From: Symsagittifera roscoffensis
Lineage: Eukaryota; Xenacoelomorpha; Acoela; Convolutidae
Assembly (NCBI RefSeq): GCF_963678635.1
Contig: NC_087064.1
Span: forward strand, 49,399,346 to 49,463,345
Direction: 5' to 3'
Length of the DNA: 64,000 bases
Shown here: one piece after another, positions 21,418 through 32,242 of the stretch
How positions within the stretch are numbered: the first letter of the stretch is position 1
Layout: each line of letters begins with the position of its first letter
The notes under the pieces: generated by a model
What the model saw: only the letters and a program-made list of their open reading frames with translations
Database searches by the model: none
Told to the model about the DNA's origin: nothing
Program-made: the position numbers and the translations under genes

Positions 21418-24400
21418 TCATCTCGCACTCTTCGCCTTGGAGGTACTGCACCCTGAAGTACTAGATACGGCAAACTGTCTCAACAGTTCCTCTTCATCAT
21501 CGGAGCTAATCACAATCTCCTCCCAAGCCTTCAGCTGCTCGTAGGATCGCATCCATTCTCTTTGCTCTTGCAACCTCTTTGCTTGGTTGGGTAGTGCCTT
21601 CACCCTAGATTCCCGGTTCAAACAAAAGGAGTTGTGCAGGCTCAAGCTCACGTTCTTCGCCAGGTCCTCCTCTAGTATCGATTCCCTCGCCTTGGTATTG
21701 TCTCTAGACATTTTACCCACTCTCTTCCATCCTGTCGTGATTGCATTACGATGGGTTAACAGGGGTCTCTTGAAAGCTTCCGGCCCAATCTCGGCCTGGA
21801 ACTGTCGATACTCCTTTTGATGTTTTCTCATGTGATCTTTCGTTGTCATGTACAACCAGGACGTCAGCGTCGCCCGAAACCATGGGAAGTACCTCAAACG
21901 GCTCCAGACATGTCTGACTTCCGTTGGTATGGCGAATACCTTGCACGCAGTCTCAAACAACTCGAGTCTCCTACTGTAGTCTATCGCGTATATTGACTCA
22001 GCCGTTGGCGTCCCCGCTTCCCGATACTTCGTTATATTCTCTTCTATCCATCTCAGAGCCAACATCGTACTCACTACCAAGATCGTCACCTTCTGTCGGT
22101 GATCCGGTAGTCCGATCGACCGGATTTCTTCCATATCCCATACCAGGCAAAGGTTCTTGTGATCTGGATACCACACCGTTTGCGCCAAACAGTGGCATGG
22201 GCATTCTCCATGGGTGATCTCAATGCTCCTGAGGTTACGCTCCCCCGAGGCTTCCAAGAGAGGCTCAAGCTCCATCATTTTCTCATGCATCGTGTCGTTA
22301 TCTTCCAGGTTTGGAGCACTTCCCACAGGTTTTCCGATCACGTTTTGTCTCTCGTGATCGCTTGTGTTCTCTCTCTCCAACTTCAAAAGTTCTTCTCCCC
22401 AGATTTTACCCAAGTCATCTCTCAATTCTTTTGGTACTGTCCCTCTGATTTTTCTCAACAACTTGTGCGAGTGATGCGATATCCTAGCCAACCTCACGCA
22501 CTTGGGCACTGAGAAGGCCTTGTCCACCAGTACTCTCTGGCTGGATGCTTCCACCATCGCCATGTGCAGTGGGTAGTGACTTCCGCACAAGTTGGCCATC
22601 ATTGACCCTATCAGGGATTTTGCGTTCAATGGCAGGCCATAAGCTTCGCTCATGGGAAACCCCATTTCTGCCTCAAGACCAACTTTCCAGCTCCGGATGT
22701 GTTTTTGAGTCACCTGCAACACCCCAGGCCATGATTCTACGCTCAACGCCGTCACCCAATGGTGTTCAGACTCTAGTCTTTCCAATGACTGCAAACTACA
22801 CATTCTCGAGAAGAATCCGAGAGCTGTCGCTATATTCACCGTGGTTCTCGCGTAACACTCCGCTACTATTTGCACTTCACTTCTCTCCCTTTCCGTGATG
22901 TCTTCGAACCAAGTGACCAGGTCTTCTTTTTGAAAGGACAGTATTCTGACGCATGACCGTCCATCGCAGGTGTGCTCTCCGTTTCCACACGTCGAATCCA
23001 GACAGCTACCCGGCTCCAATTTCTTCGCTGACCCGGGATTGTTCGTCTTTTCGCTTGGCTCTTGCATCTGAGGTGAGATTAGCTTATGCAGCACACTCAA
23101 CTTTGCCAGATCTTCATCTTACGTTGGTGCTAACCTCACTCGCTCGGTGGTTTCCTCGATCAGACTCGCGTGGGGATGTGGACACCAGGAGGGTCTTAGT
23201 AGCTTCCATACCACTCCCAAGTTCGTGGTTAACAAGCCATTTCCATCGCCCATGTTCACTTCAACTCTCTTGTTCGAGCGCGGTATGCTTACCACCTCTG
23301 GTGTTTTCTCAAGAATCAGGCCCAAGCTCGGCCCCTCTTTTTCCACCGCGTCTATTTCCATTATTCTTTCTGTCCAAAACTTCAGTAGCTCCGCTACCTC
23401 ATGGTTTCTGTGGGCACCTCCAGTTTCCGAGTCTAAGAAGGGGTTGTAGGCTATTCCCATTACTCCCGACACATATTGGTATTCCCCCTTCTCGCTGAGT
23501 CTCGAGTACTGCTCTGACGAGGCCAGGTTACGGCGAACATCATGTTCTTCCTCGAACTTCTTATTATAAAATCTCCGTACCTCGTCCAGCTTTCTGTGGT
23601 TCTCTAGGGACAGTCTGGAACCATCTTCTTTTTCTATACCAGTACTCTGATACACGTTTAAGATGATCGTTGAGACTCTTTTTTCCACGGTTTTACTTCC
23701 GTTTGCTCTCTGGTGGCATGCCAAGATGGTACTATCAGACATCATTGACATTATCCATCTCAAGAAACATGTGGCATCCTTCCTCCTAGCCAGGCTCAAG
23801 CCTGAATTGTCCCTAGCCACGTGTTGCATCAATGCCTGATACACATCTAGCTTTTTGCTTCCCAACTTCAGCCTGTCATACGAGGTCAGTGTTTTCAACT
23901 CTATTCCCACCAGACTCCAGGTGAACATTAATTGTCCTGCAGTTCTAACGAAGGGATTCGCCATTAATGGTGGTGCTGATGAGGATGTCCTCATTGCCTC
24001 TTCAAAATGATCCTTCAACAAGTTCTGCCAGGACCTCTTCAGCTGATTCGCCACTTCTATTTTATTAACCTCGGCCTTTTGCTGGGTGGCCCAATTGCGT
24101 CGCTTGCGAGCTACTCCACTGTCCAATTTCTTCAAGCAGTCCTCCATTTCCTTCAATGTCTCGAGGGCCACCCACCACGTCCGGGAAGTGTTCCTCGTCT
24201 TGTTCCTCTCCAATGGATCACTTGTCACTCGCTTGCCCGTGGCCTGGTGTGCCTTCGAGATCCATTCTTTGCCGACATCTACTTCCCATGTCTGTCCGTT
24301 CGTTGAACCTCTCTTCACGTTTATCTTCTGAGGCTTGAAGTCTTCTTCCGATGTCGAACTGGTGGAAACCTCTATTTCCCTCTCTACTTCAAGTGGTCTT

Positions 24401-24607
24401 CTGAGCTCCGAGCTGCTCTTGTATGCCGCCGTCTTGCATCGAGCCAAAACCATGGGCGCCGTCTCTCTCAAGTTTCCTTCCGAAACAGCATCCACTGAAG
24501 GACTACCCAATCCCTCCACTTCTCTCTTCCTCTTGCGAGTCTTCACATCTCTGCTTGAGGGTGTTGTGGCTATCATCACTGATTCGACCTCTCTGTCTAC
24601 CTCCAAT
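21418..24607 (-). pseudogene. C-terminal third of the E2 second polyprotein, one in-frame stop
   Basis: Two open stretches in the same frame (24607-23119 and 23118-21418) are separated by a single TAA at 23119-23121, and both are colinear with the E1 protein at 43586-47440. The first eleven codons of the apparent upstream open frame (24608-24639) come from the E1 LTR and are not part of the gene. Visible features are a basic KTRKRKREVEG block that could be a nuclear localisation signal, paired cysteines (TCDGRSC), a PCHCL block, and an acidic C-terminus (EEIVISSDDEEE) resembling a SUMO-interacting motif. I recognise no enzyme domain. The real gene continues at 49184 on the other side of E1. 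Confidence 0.8.
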
Positions 24608-25529
24608 TGTGACATTCGACCAGAATGGCCAAAATGCAATTTATGCAGACTTCGAATTTTTAGCAGTAGGCCTTCCGAGTTGATGATTTCGAAGGATTAA
24701 CGACGTTATTCGGATGATTGGCAGAACGGTGAAGGTCAGGATATTCCCGTATTTTAAAATTTTAAATTTTCGAAGAGATGACGTAACATTTCTGAGAAAC
24801 GTCAGAAACGGCCATTTTAGAAAAAGAACTAAGAAAAACAGAACAACTTTATCTGTGATTGCGAACAGAACGAAAATCGAGATTAAAGAAAAACGACAAC
24901 GAACTAAAATAGCAGAGAACGTTCCAAGTTGCAACTATTGTGCTGCTACAATAGTTGCGGGGCCGTTGCCGACAACGGTGAAGGGTGAGAACCAGCCTTC
25001 CGGATTGGTGTGAAGTTGAACTTAAGGAGCTTGATTCACTGGATTCAAGAATCCGGAAGGGTTTCGGGACTGGAACTTTTAGCCTTTTATATAAACTTTT
25101 AGCTTCTTGTCATGTCCTGAATTGAATTTAATTAACAACTGGATTCATTTTGATAAGGATGAGAAGCTAGGTGTGGGGGGAAAGGGTTGATCCATCTTCG
25201 ATGGAGATGATGGTTTTTATCTACTGAACAAAAACAATAGTAATATAATAAGTAGTAGCCCTGTTTTTAGGAGTGACCTCGTGGTCTGGGGATACTGAGA
25301 CCCAGCCATGAGCTCACTAATTTTGCATGTAATTCAGTTAATTTGAGCGTTCTGGTCGAAGCCGGAGAGCAGTAACGTTTTTGTCGACCCGATGTAAGAA
25401 AGACCACCGAAAAGTACTGGCTTGGTAGAGACGGTGAAAAACATGCAAAGCTCTGTTTAGACGCTAGCCAGTCGTCTTAAGACTTAGTTTTGTTATCCGT
25501 CGATATGTATCTTCCGGGCGAATGTTACA
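24608..25529 (+). repeat. 5' LTR of E1
   Basis: Begins TGTGACATTCG and ends CGAATGTTACA. Contains an 11-bp perfect inverted pair, CCTTCCGGATT (24996-25006) and AATCCGGAAGG (25050-25060), that can form a hairpin; its right arm is the same motif that recurs through the leader. Two 97-99-codon open frames (one per strand) lie inside but are also in the other LTR and look incidental. I cannot place a TATA box or poly(A) signal with confidence. Confidence 0.92.
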
Positions 25530-25541
25530 TGTATGTTTTTA

Positions 25542-25558
25542 TGGCGCTCCTGGGTGTT
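25542..25558 (+). promoter_or_regulatory. Candidate tRNA primer-binding site of E1
   Basis: TGGCGCTCCTGGGTG begins 12 bases after the LTR end. It starts with TGG, the complement of a tRNA CCA end, and its first 12 bases are also present just inside the LTR of E4 and E5 although the surrounding sequence differs. I cannot name the matching tRNA. The offset from the LTR is larger than the 0-3 bases usual for this group. Confidence 0.55.
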
Positions 25559-27535
25559 ATTCTTTCATAACATCATGACCGGCGGAACCGTTAACGAGCA
25601 CTCCGCGCCGAGCGGATGCTCACATTAACGCCCTTAATAGGCCTAAACTGCCGGGGCGGAAGGGTAGTTCGGAACGCGGAAGCCTTCCGGATTGCCGTGA
25701 ATAGTTTTTTAACCTAGTTAAGACCGAAAATTCACGAACCAGGAAGGGTGGGGGGAATCATGAACCCCTCATCCCCTGAGTGGTTTGTGACCAAAAACAC
25801 TTAAAGATATAAGCAAAACCAAACAAAAAGTAGTATAGTACCCAAGAAAAACAAAAAAACATAAAAAATAACCGAAAAAACCAAAAACAGTAAAAAAGTA
25901 AAAAATCAGTAGAAATCATCCCCCCAGACAAGATGTGATTCAACCCCCCCGTTTGTTGTTGATAGATATATTGTTGTTACAGGCATTTATATCAGTCAGG
26001 ATTGTTACGATCAATTTTGTAGCCCGTTTGTGAGGCTTGTACTGTAGGGTTATTTGAGCATTTAAGCACGTTAATGATAAATTGCGCTCAATCCGGAAGG
26101 GTCAGCTGATTTGCGCTCAATTCGGAAGGGTCTTGGGTGAAGACCGATCCGGCAAGCAGTACAAGGAGCAACAAGAAGGGGCTCAACGACAACAACAATC
26201 GACTGTTGGGTATCGTTAACAAGTTTTGTATCCCTTTTGGTACAAAAAGTAAGATAGTAATCTGTGGGGGGCTCGACAGTGCTGCACTGTAGTGATCCTT
26301 CACCGAACTGCGAATATCCGAGTTAAGCACCTTAATTCGGATAATAAACAAACCCGGAGGGGTATAGTATTACTAATATTATTATTTATATAGCCTATAT
26401 TAATAGTCTTATATCGTTTTTCAGTAAAAAACAACGAAAACAGACCGGTTTTTAGGGTCAAAATAGCGATATTTTGATTCCCCCACAAGTCGCGATTTTT
26501 GAGATATCGATATTTTTTGAAACGGAAAAAAGCGCTAAGTTAGTGTGTTACATCGTAACTGCACTACTGTAATAAGTAGAACCGGTTAACTTTAGTTCGG
26601 AAGTGGTTGGAACTAGTTTGGTACCAAAAACCAAATTTTCCCATTTTTTGATAGTAAGAAACACTATAAAATCAGAAAATTTTTTGAAATCTTTGAGTTA
26701 GGACAGTAAAAATAGTTGTTCGGACAACGTCCACTAGTGAATCTACGAGTTTTAAAACCCGCTACCCGAAAGCCTTCCGGGTTGCAGAGAAATCGAACAT
26801 AACGTGTTTGATTTGGTGGATTCATCAATCCGGAGGGGTCCAGGTAGCATAGTTTTTCGCAAATTTTTTCTACAAAAGCGTTTTAGATCGGGTCTTTTGC
26901 ATTGAACTAGAAGAGTATAGGCCTTCTGAGCTCAGATCAATAATTTTTAGGTCGAAAGGACCAGATTTGCGGAAAAAGTTAGGCGGAACCTATAAGAGAG
27001 AAAATTTTTGAGTTTGGAAAAAAGACGTTTTGGTTAATAACTTTGGAACTACAGAGCATATCGAGTCAATCTTGGTACCATTAGATCAGAAATTAACTGA
27101 ACTTACTAGTAGGAAAGAGAATTACTCGAAAAAGCGAGCGAGAAAATTTTTTGAGATTGTTTTAGCAAATTACACAAATCCGGAGGGGTACACCCTTCAC
27201 GTTTTATAAATTTTTCTGAAAAACCCTTATACCCCTACCAAAATGTGATAGCGATTGAACTAAGTAACTTAGGACAGTTCTAGACAAAAAGGGAGGGCTG
27301 AAGGCACAAGACAACCATAATAGAGTCGAAATTAGGCAAGTGATAAGACCCTTCACCGTTAGTGTGAATTGTCAAATAAGTGCCTTAACTTCAATCCGGA
27401 GGGGTCTAGGAAAGCACCCTATACCCTTCCCAGTTAATTCAAACAGCATAAAAGCAACGCAGAACGTATCCGGAGTGGTATAAGCTGAAATTAAGAAAAC
27501 TACGGAAAGCTACTTTGACAGAGCTAAGGGCTCCC

Positions 27536-27722
27536 AATCCGGAGGGGTCGAAATTTTTCAAAGTCAGAGGGGTCCGAATCCGGAGGGGTCTTATAGTTGC
27601 TAATTCGGAGGGGTCCAAATCCGGAGGGGTCTACTATTAACTAACTCGGAGGGGTCCCAATCCGGAGGGGTCCATATTCTGACAGTCCGGAAGGGTCCTA
27701 TTTGTGCCAATCCGGAGGGGTA
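27536..27722 (+). repeat. 41-bp tandem array of CCGGAGGGG motifs in the E1 leader
   Basis: Units start at 27536, 27577, 27618 and 27659 (spacing exactly 41), with a last motif at 27709. Each unit carries one AATCCGGAGGGGTC and one weaker copy about 25 bases later (27562, 27602, 27643, 27684). The motif is conserved between units whereas the 11-13 bases between motifs are almost completely different, so the motif rather than the whole unit seems maintained. Confidence 0.85.
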
Positions 27723-28498
27723 TTATTTTATTAAGGACTTAGGTAAACGAAAGAAAGACTAAAAAGCGAGAGGTATTAGGTTATTAATACACAGGCTAGG
27801 TATCAGTGACTGCACTGGTAACTTGCCTTTCAAAAAGAACCAGACTAATACAAAACAGGTCCGAACTCGGATATTCGCGACACTAAGTCTAAATTAAAAA
27901 GAGCGTGACTCATTGGTGTGGATTGGAACATAACACGTTTTTGGGAAAAGTGACTGCCCTGAGGATTTTAGTAGGTCTAGCTCGGGCAGTCCGAAGGCAG
28001 ATAGGTAACACAGTACTCGGTGGGTGCAATAGACGCCCACTTGAGAAAATTACTGCCTTCAAAGTTTTGTCTGTTTGGTGCAGCACCAAGCAGGGAAAGC
28101 TTTTTCTTTAAAAGACAGGTTCGACTATTGTACTGCGACCGACTAAGAGTACAAGACACATACGTTTTTTTTTACATATACATTCATATTGTGTCAATAT
28201 ATATTTTGTTTTTGATTTTAAATCAACGTAAACTGTGCTTGATTGGGTAGTGAATACACTATCTTTTAAATTGACTGATAACATCATATTGTGCTAGTTT
28301 CCAGATCTTTGGACCGGTAATCGGTTAGTGTGAATAAATTTTATACAAACTGTACTCTGACAACATACAGGGATTCGTGGTCACTATTTAATAGAATCTG
28401 GTGAAATTTATTGTGTTGTGACATTATTATTGTTAATAAAACTATAAGGTCTCTAGCAATTGAGTCAAGAGTGGGCATAGGAAAGTGACAAATAAAGA

Positions 28499-31400
28499 AT
28501 GAGTTTAGACAAGTCAAGGATACCAAAACGAGGTAATAGCTCTAGGAAATTCATACCTGAAAAGCAGAGAAAAACGATGACCGATCCTTTTGTGGATTGG
28601 ATCAAGCGATCCCGGTCCGATAAGGAAGAGACGGTTTCAGGCAGAATGGTTGAAACGAGAAGTCAGAAGACCTCAGAAGAGCGAAGAGAACTGTTGGAAG
28701 TGGAGGTCAATACGGACCATACCATGAATGACCACCAGGAAGTAAATGAACTGGAAGGGAGAGGCAGAAGGCTGGCGAGTGAATCTACCCCGGTAGAACA
28801 AGGCCACGATTTTGCCACTTCCACCGGGACATTGGATCGAGAGGAGATGTCGGAACTGTCCGACATCTCAACTGAAGTAACGGCAACTAGAAGATCTCCG
28901 ACAGACAACACTATGATGGCAAGCGGAACTGGGAAACAAACAACCTCATCATCGTTCTCAGAAAGAATGAAGAACACCTTCGGAAACATCTTTCCATTCA
29001 GCATGGGAGGAGGAGCAGGAAACGATGGTGAGTCCCAGGAGGAAGAGGATGAAGAGGAGCAAGGGGACTTTGGATCTCAAGTCAGCCTCAATAGTTCGAT
29101 CCAGGAGAGTGAGGCACACGTCGGAAGAGAGACTGGAACCATGGACAAATTTGGTGTAGTGACAACGATAAGCAAGGAGGCAAACACACCGGGCCAGTCA
29201 AAGGACTTCGCGGTTAGGACAAGTTCGGAGCCACAACCTGAAGAGAGTAGAAACAGAGGGCTAGGCAATGCGTTAATGGATCCAGAAATAAATAATGAAA
29301 AGACGTTGAAGCAGAGAGTCAAGGCCCGGATCTCGACAAGCACGAAGTTACCTGGGACTGACAGGGTTACACCGCCACTAGTGACGCCACTCGTGGATAA
29401 CGGGGCAGCACTAGAGGAAGCCTTAAACAACATAGTGGGCAGTTTAGGAGAACAAAATGAACAGATGTCGATAAGGATGAGTGAACTAGAAAGAGCAGTT
29501 CACATTGAAAGAGAAAGTCTGCGGGAAGAAATAAACCGCAACAGACAAGAAGTTGACAGAAGCGAAAAACGCTTGAAAGAAAGAACGGACGAACATATGA
29601 CGAGGAACTTGTCGCGAATGACAAGAGAGGCGGAACAGAGGGAGTTACGCTTAAGAGCCGACATGGAGAAGTTAAGAATTCAGCAAGAGCAGTCTCTTGG
29701 GTCTCTTGACACAAAGATAGACGCGATGATGGAGAGGCGAACGCAGGCTATCATGGATAGGTTGGACGGGCTACTAAGCAGCAAGAGTGGACCAAAAGAA
29801 GGAGAGCCGAACTCGGGAGGTCCCAGCAGGGAACCGAGGGTGAACTTCAATGAACATCAAAGGAGGAAGACATATGGATCCACTAGAGGCAGGGGCAGTT
29901 CATCAGGCTATGCCACAAGGGGTAATACAGCATGGGGCCCGAACAGTAGAGCAAATTCAACGGGGAACAGACAGACCTCTGACGAACGACCAACGCAAGG
30001 CACACATGCGACTGGGAGAAGTGATTCCGGCAACAGGGGGCATGCAAGCCCGAAGAGGAGTAATGCAGGTCAAGCAGGAAACGCTCATGGTGATTCGGAT
30101 TGCAGGGATGCACCGCACACAGAGCCTTCGACAAGGTGTGAGGACACTCAAGCGGGACACTCAAGGGATGCTACGGCAATGGCCACAGCATTTGAACCCC
30201 TGAACAGGTCTTTGGAGACATTCCTGACGAGGTTATCTAGAACCAATGAACGCAGTGAGAAGTCCAGAAGAGTCTTTAAGAAGCCAAGATGCTACAAAGA
30301 CGAATCTGATGGCTGTATTGATACCTGGATAGAGGTAATGAAGCTGCATTTCGAGGAAGAGGACTTGTCGGAGAGACAGGAATGCAGCGCGCTCACCAGC
30401 AACTTAGAAGGGACAGCCCTGAACTGTGTCATGGCCAAGAAACAGTATCAACGTGACACTGCTGAGAAAATCTTCGAAATCTTGTTAAACCGTTTCGGAT
30501 CAGGGGTGCAGGGGCACCAGGCGATGATGCGCTTCGAGAAACGGAGGCAACGAGAAGATGAAACAATAGACAAGTTTCTCGATGATTTGGAAATGCTGAG
30601 AAGACGCAGCCAACCGGATGAGTCAAACCGAAGGATAAACCTGGCCGTAGCCTCAAAATTCATCGATGGTGTGAAAAATGATGAACTTCGTACGATGCTA
30701 GCAACGCATTACACACCACTATCAACTAATGCGCCAACACCGGAGGAGTTGAGGCTCAAATCAAAAGAGTATCTTTTGTTGAAACCTCCTTCGAGATCTG
30801 GATATTACAAGAACAATTATGGCAATTTTAACAACGGACCAGCAAACCAAGGGAACAATTGGTATAAACCGAGGGATGATATGGACAAGAGACGTTCTTG
30901 TGCTAATTGCAGTTCAACAGACCATCATGTGTCAGCATGCCCAGCTTACAAACAAGGCATGAAAGCAATAGGCTTTAGCCTCGAGGACGAAGATGCGTCA
31001 GAGTTGGATCATGAGGATTTCATGAGAGGAGTAATTGCGAAATTTGGCCCGAGGTGTTTCTTTTGTAACTTGGAAGGTCATTTTAAATCAGATTGTCCGC
31101 AATTCTGGGATGCAGTGGCAGACATCAAGCATCCAAGACATGAAGAAGCTTTGTCAGGAGTGAAAGCCAGCAAGGCTCGACTTTTGAGTGAAGCGGAGGC
31201 ACGCAGAAAGGATAAACCTCAAGAGCTGGTGGCAAAGAAGATGCAAGCGGTAACAGAGGAAGCACGTGAACCGGAACCAGCAACGGCGGCCGATGACTTC
31301 AAAATCGATTATAGGGCAGCTGCGAGGGATGCTATAAATATAGTACAGCAGGAACTAGTGACGAAAGAGATTGAGCAAAAGGTGAAACTCGAGCTGGAGA

Positions 31401-32242
31401 ATGAAAAATTACAGAAGCAACTGAACGCATTTGAAGCAAAGGAAGTTGAAGAGGCAAAAGCACCAAGCAGCTTGAGCATGAAACTTAATGTTATCTCTGG
31501 TCAGAGGTTCGGTATGGCACCGCAAGGAAGTAAAATACAGTCGATAATCTCGGTGGCAGGGCATCAGGTAATCAGAAATCTGAGTGAACCGTCTGAGTTC
31601 ACTTTGATGCATTTGGACACATATGCAGACTATCTGAGGCAGATGGAGCCACGCACCGAGTCGAGGGCTGTGAGGGCACTACTGACCACGGGTGGCCCTC
31701 GCATGAAGAAACTTCATGGACGCTACCTAGAAGTCTATGGGCCGTATCAAGTGATGCTGAACGTGGATGGGATCAGTATCTACACCAGGACTTATGTAAC
31801 AACAGATGATGACCAAATAGGGCAGATCTATTTGGGTGAAGAGGAACTCAAAGTCCGCAGGATAGGCCATGACGCCATGATGGAACAAGACGCGGTACAC
31901 ATTGGATATGAAGCAGATGTGACAGCACACCTGCTCGACACCAACGGAACAAAAATCGGAGTCACAGTGCTTCTGGACACAGGAGCGGTAGTGAGTGTGA
32001 TGCCGATAAAAACTTGGGAAAGAATGGGCTTCACGCGGGAAGATCTGATTCCAACGAATCTCCGACTGGCTGCAGCCAATCGAGGAGCTATCTACGTAGC
32101 CGGAAGAACACCAATAACGGTCCTCCACATGGGAGGACGGGATCTTTGGATGAGCTTCCTGGTGGTAGAGAATCTGGACGACGCCGACCAATTCATCTTG
32201 GGCAGAGATTTTGTCAGGAATTTTGACGTGATGATTGACTAA
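28499..32242 (+). CDS. E1 Gag-protease (1,247 aa)
   Basis: The ATG at 28501-28502 region (28499) opens a long frame. Order: acidic, low-complexity N-terminus; a coiled-coil stretch (about residues 300-410); a second disordered region; a capsid-like Ty3 Gag domain (about 585-760, with DSDGCIDTWIEVM-type and ILLNRFGSG blocks); two CX2CX4HX4C zinc knuckles (residues 801-814 and 853-866); then an aspartic protease with LLDTGAVVSV (D-T-G at 1160-1162) and the FILGRD flap-side block. The frame ends at TAA 32240-32242, immediately after the protease. RT follows in the -1 frame. The E2 counterpart reads through this point, so the break is specific to E1. It would form the virus-like particle core and process the polyprotein. 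Confidence 0.9.
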   Translation: MSLDKSRIPKRGNSSRKFIPEKQRKTMTDPFVDWIKRSRSDKEETVSGRMVETRSQKTSEERRELLEVEVNTDHTMNDHQEVNELEGRGRRLASESTPVEQGHDFATSTGTLDREEMSELSDISTEVTATRRSPTDNTMMASGTGKQTTSSSFSERMKNTFGNIFPFSMGGGAGNDGESQEEEDEEEQGDFGSQVSLNSSIQESEAHVGRETGTMDKFGVVTTISKEANTPGQSKDFAVRTSSEPQPEESRNRGLGNALMDPEINNEKTLKQRVKARISTSTKLPGTDRVTPPLVTPLVDNGAALEEALNNIVGSLGEQNEQMSIRMSELERAVHIERESLREEINRNRQEVDRSEKRLKERTDEHMTRNLSRMTREAEQRELRLRADMEKLRIQQEQSLGSLDTKIDAMMERRTQAIMDRLDGLLSSKSGPKEGEPNSGGPSREPRVNFNEHQRRKTYGSTRGRGSSSGYATRGNTAWGPNSRANSTGNRQTSDERPTQGTHATGRSDSGNRGHASPKRSNAGQAGNAHGDSDCRDAPHTEPSTRCEDTQAGHSRDATAMATAFEPLNRSLETFLTRLSRTNERSEKSRRVFKKPRCYKDESDGCIDTWIEVMKLHFEEEDLSERQECSALTSNLEGTALNCVMAKKQYQRDTAEKIFEILLNRFGSGVQGHQAMMRFEKRRQREDETIDKFLDDLEMLRRRSQPDESNRRINLAVASKFIDGVKNDELRTMLATHYTPLSTNAPTPEELRLKSKEYLLLKPPSRSGYYKNNYGNFNNGPANQGNNWYKPRDDMDKRRSCANCSSTDHHVSACPAYKQGMKAIGFSLEDEDASELDHEDFMRGVIAKFGPRCFFCNLEGHFKSDCPQFWDAVADIKHPRHEEALSGVKASKARLLSEAEARRKDKPQELVAKKMQAVTEEAREPEPATAADDFKIDYRAAARDAINIVQQELVTKEIEQKVKLELENEKLQKQLNAFEAKEVEEAKAPSSLSMKLNVISGQRFGMAPQGSKIQSIISVAGHQVIRNLSEPSEFTLMHLDTYADYLRQMEPRTESRAVRALLTTGGPRMKKLHGRYLEVYGPYQVMLNVDGISIYTRTYVTTDDDQIGQIYLGEEELKVRRIGHDAMMEQDAVHIGYEADVTAHLLDTNGTKIGVTVLLDTGAVVSVMPIKTWERMGFTREDLIPTNLRLAAANRGAIYVAGRTPITVLHMGGRDLWMSFLVVENLDDADQFILGRDFVRNFDVMID

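Larger units (their letters stand above)
25530..28498 (+). other. E1 leader, 2,969 bp, non-coding, motif-rich
   Basis: No frame is convincingly coding between the 5' LTR and the gag start at 28499. At least 15 copies of a 14-base motif AATCCGGAGGGGTC or close variants occur in one orientation, at 26090, 26119, 26351, 26827, 27177, 27393, 27467, 27536, 27577, 27602, 27618, 27643, 27659, 27684 and 27709. Several are preceded by a complementary CCTTCCGG- or ACCCTTC-type arm (25683, 26773, 27347), giving potential hairpins. The length and motif density suggest roles in packaging, dimerisation, translation or host-factor binding; this is inference. Confidence 0.7.

Noticed and set aside
24641-25013. 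Open frames of 97 and 99 codons on opposite strands, repeated at 48295-48667
   Set aside because: Both lie inside the LTRs and recur only because the LTRs are near-identical. No domain or start context supports a gene.
27536-27722. Regular repeats with variable spacers, superficially like a CRISPR array
   Set aside because: The setting is a eukaryotic retroelement leader, the motif occurs twice per unit, the gaps are only 11-13 bases, and there are no associated genes.
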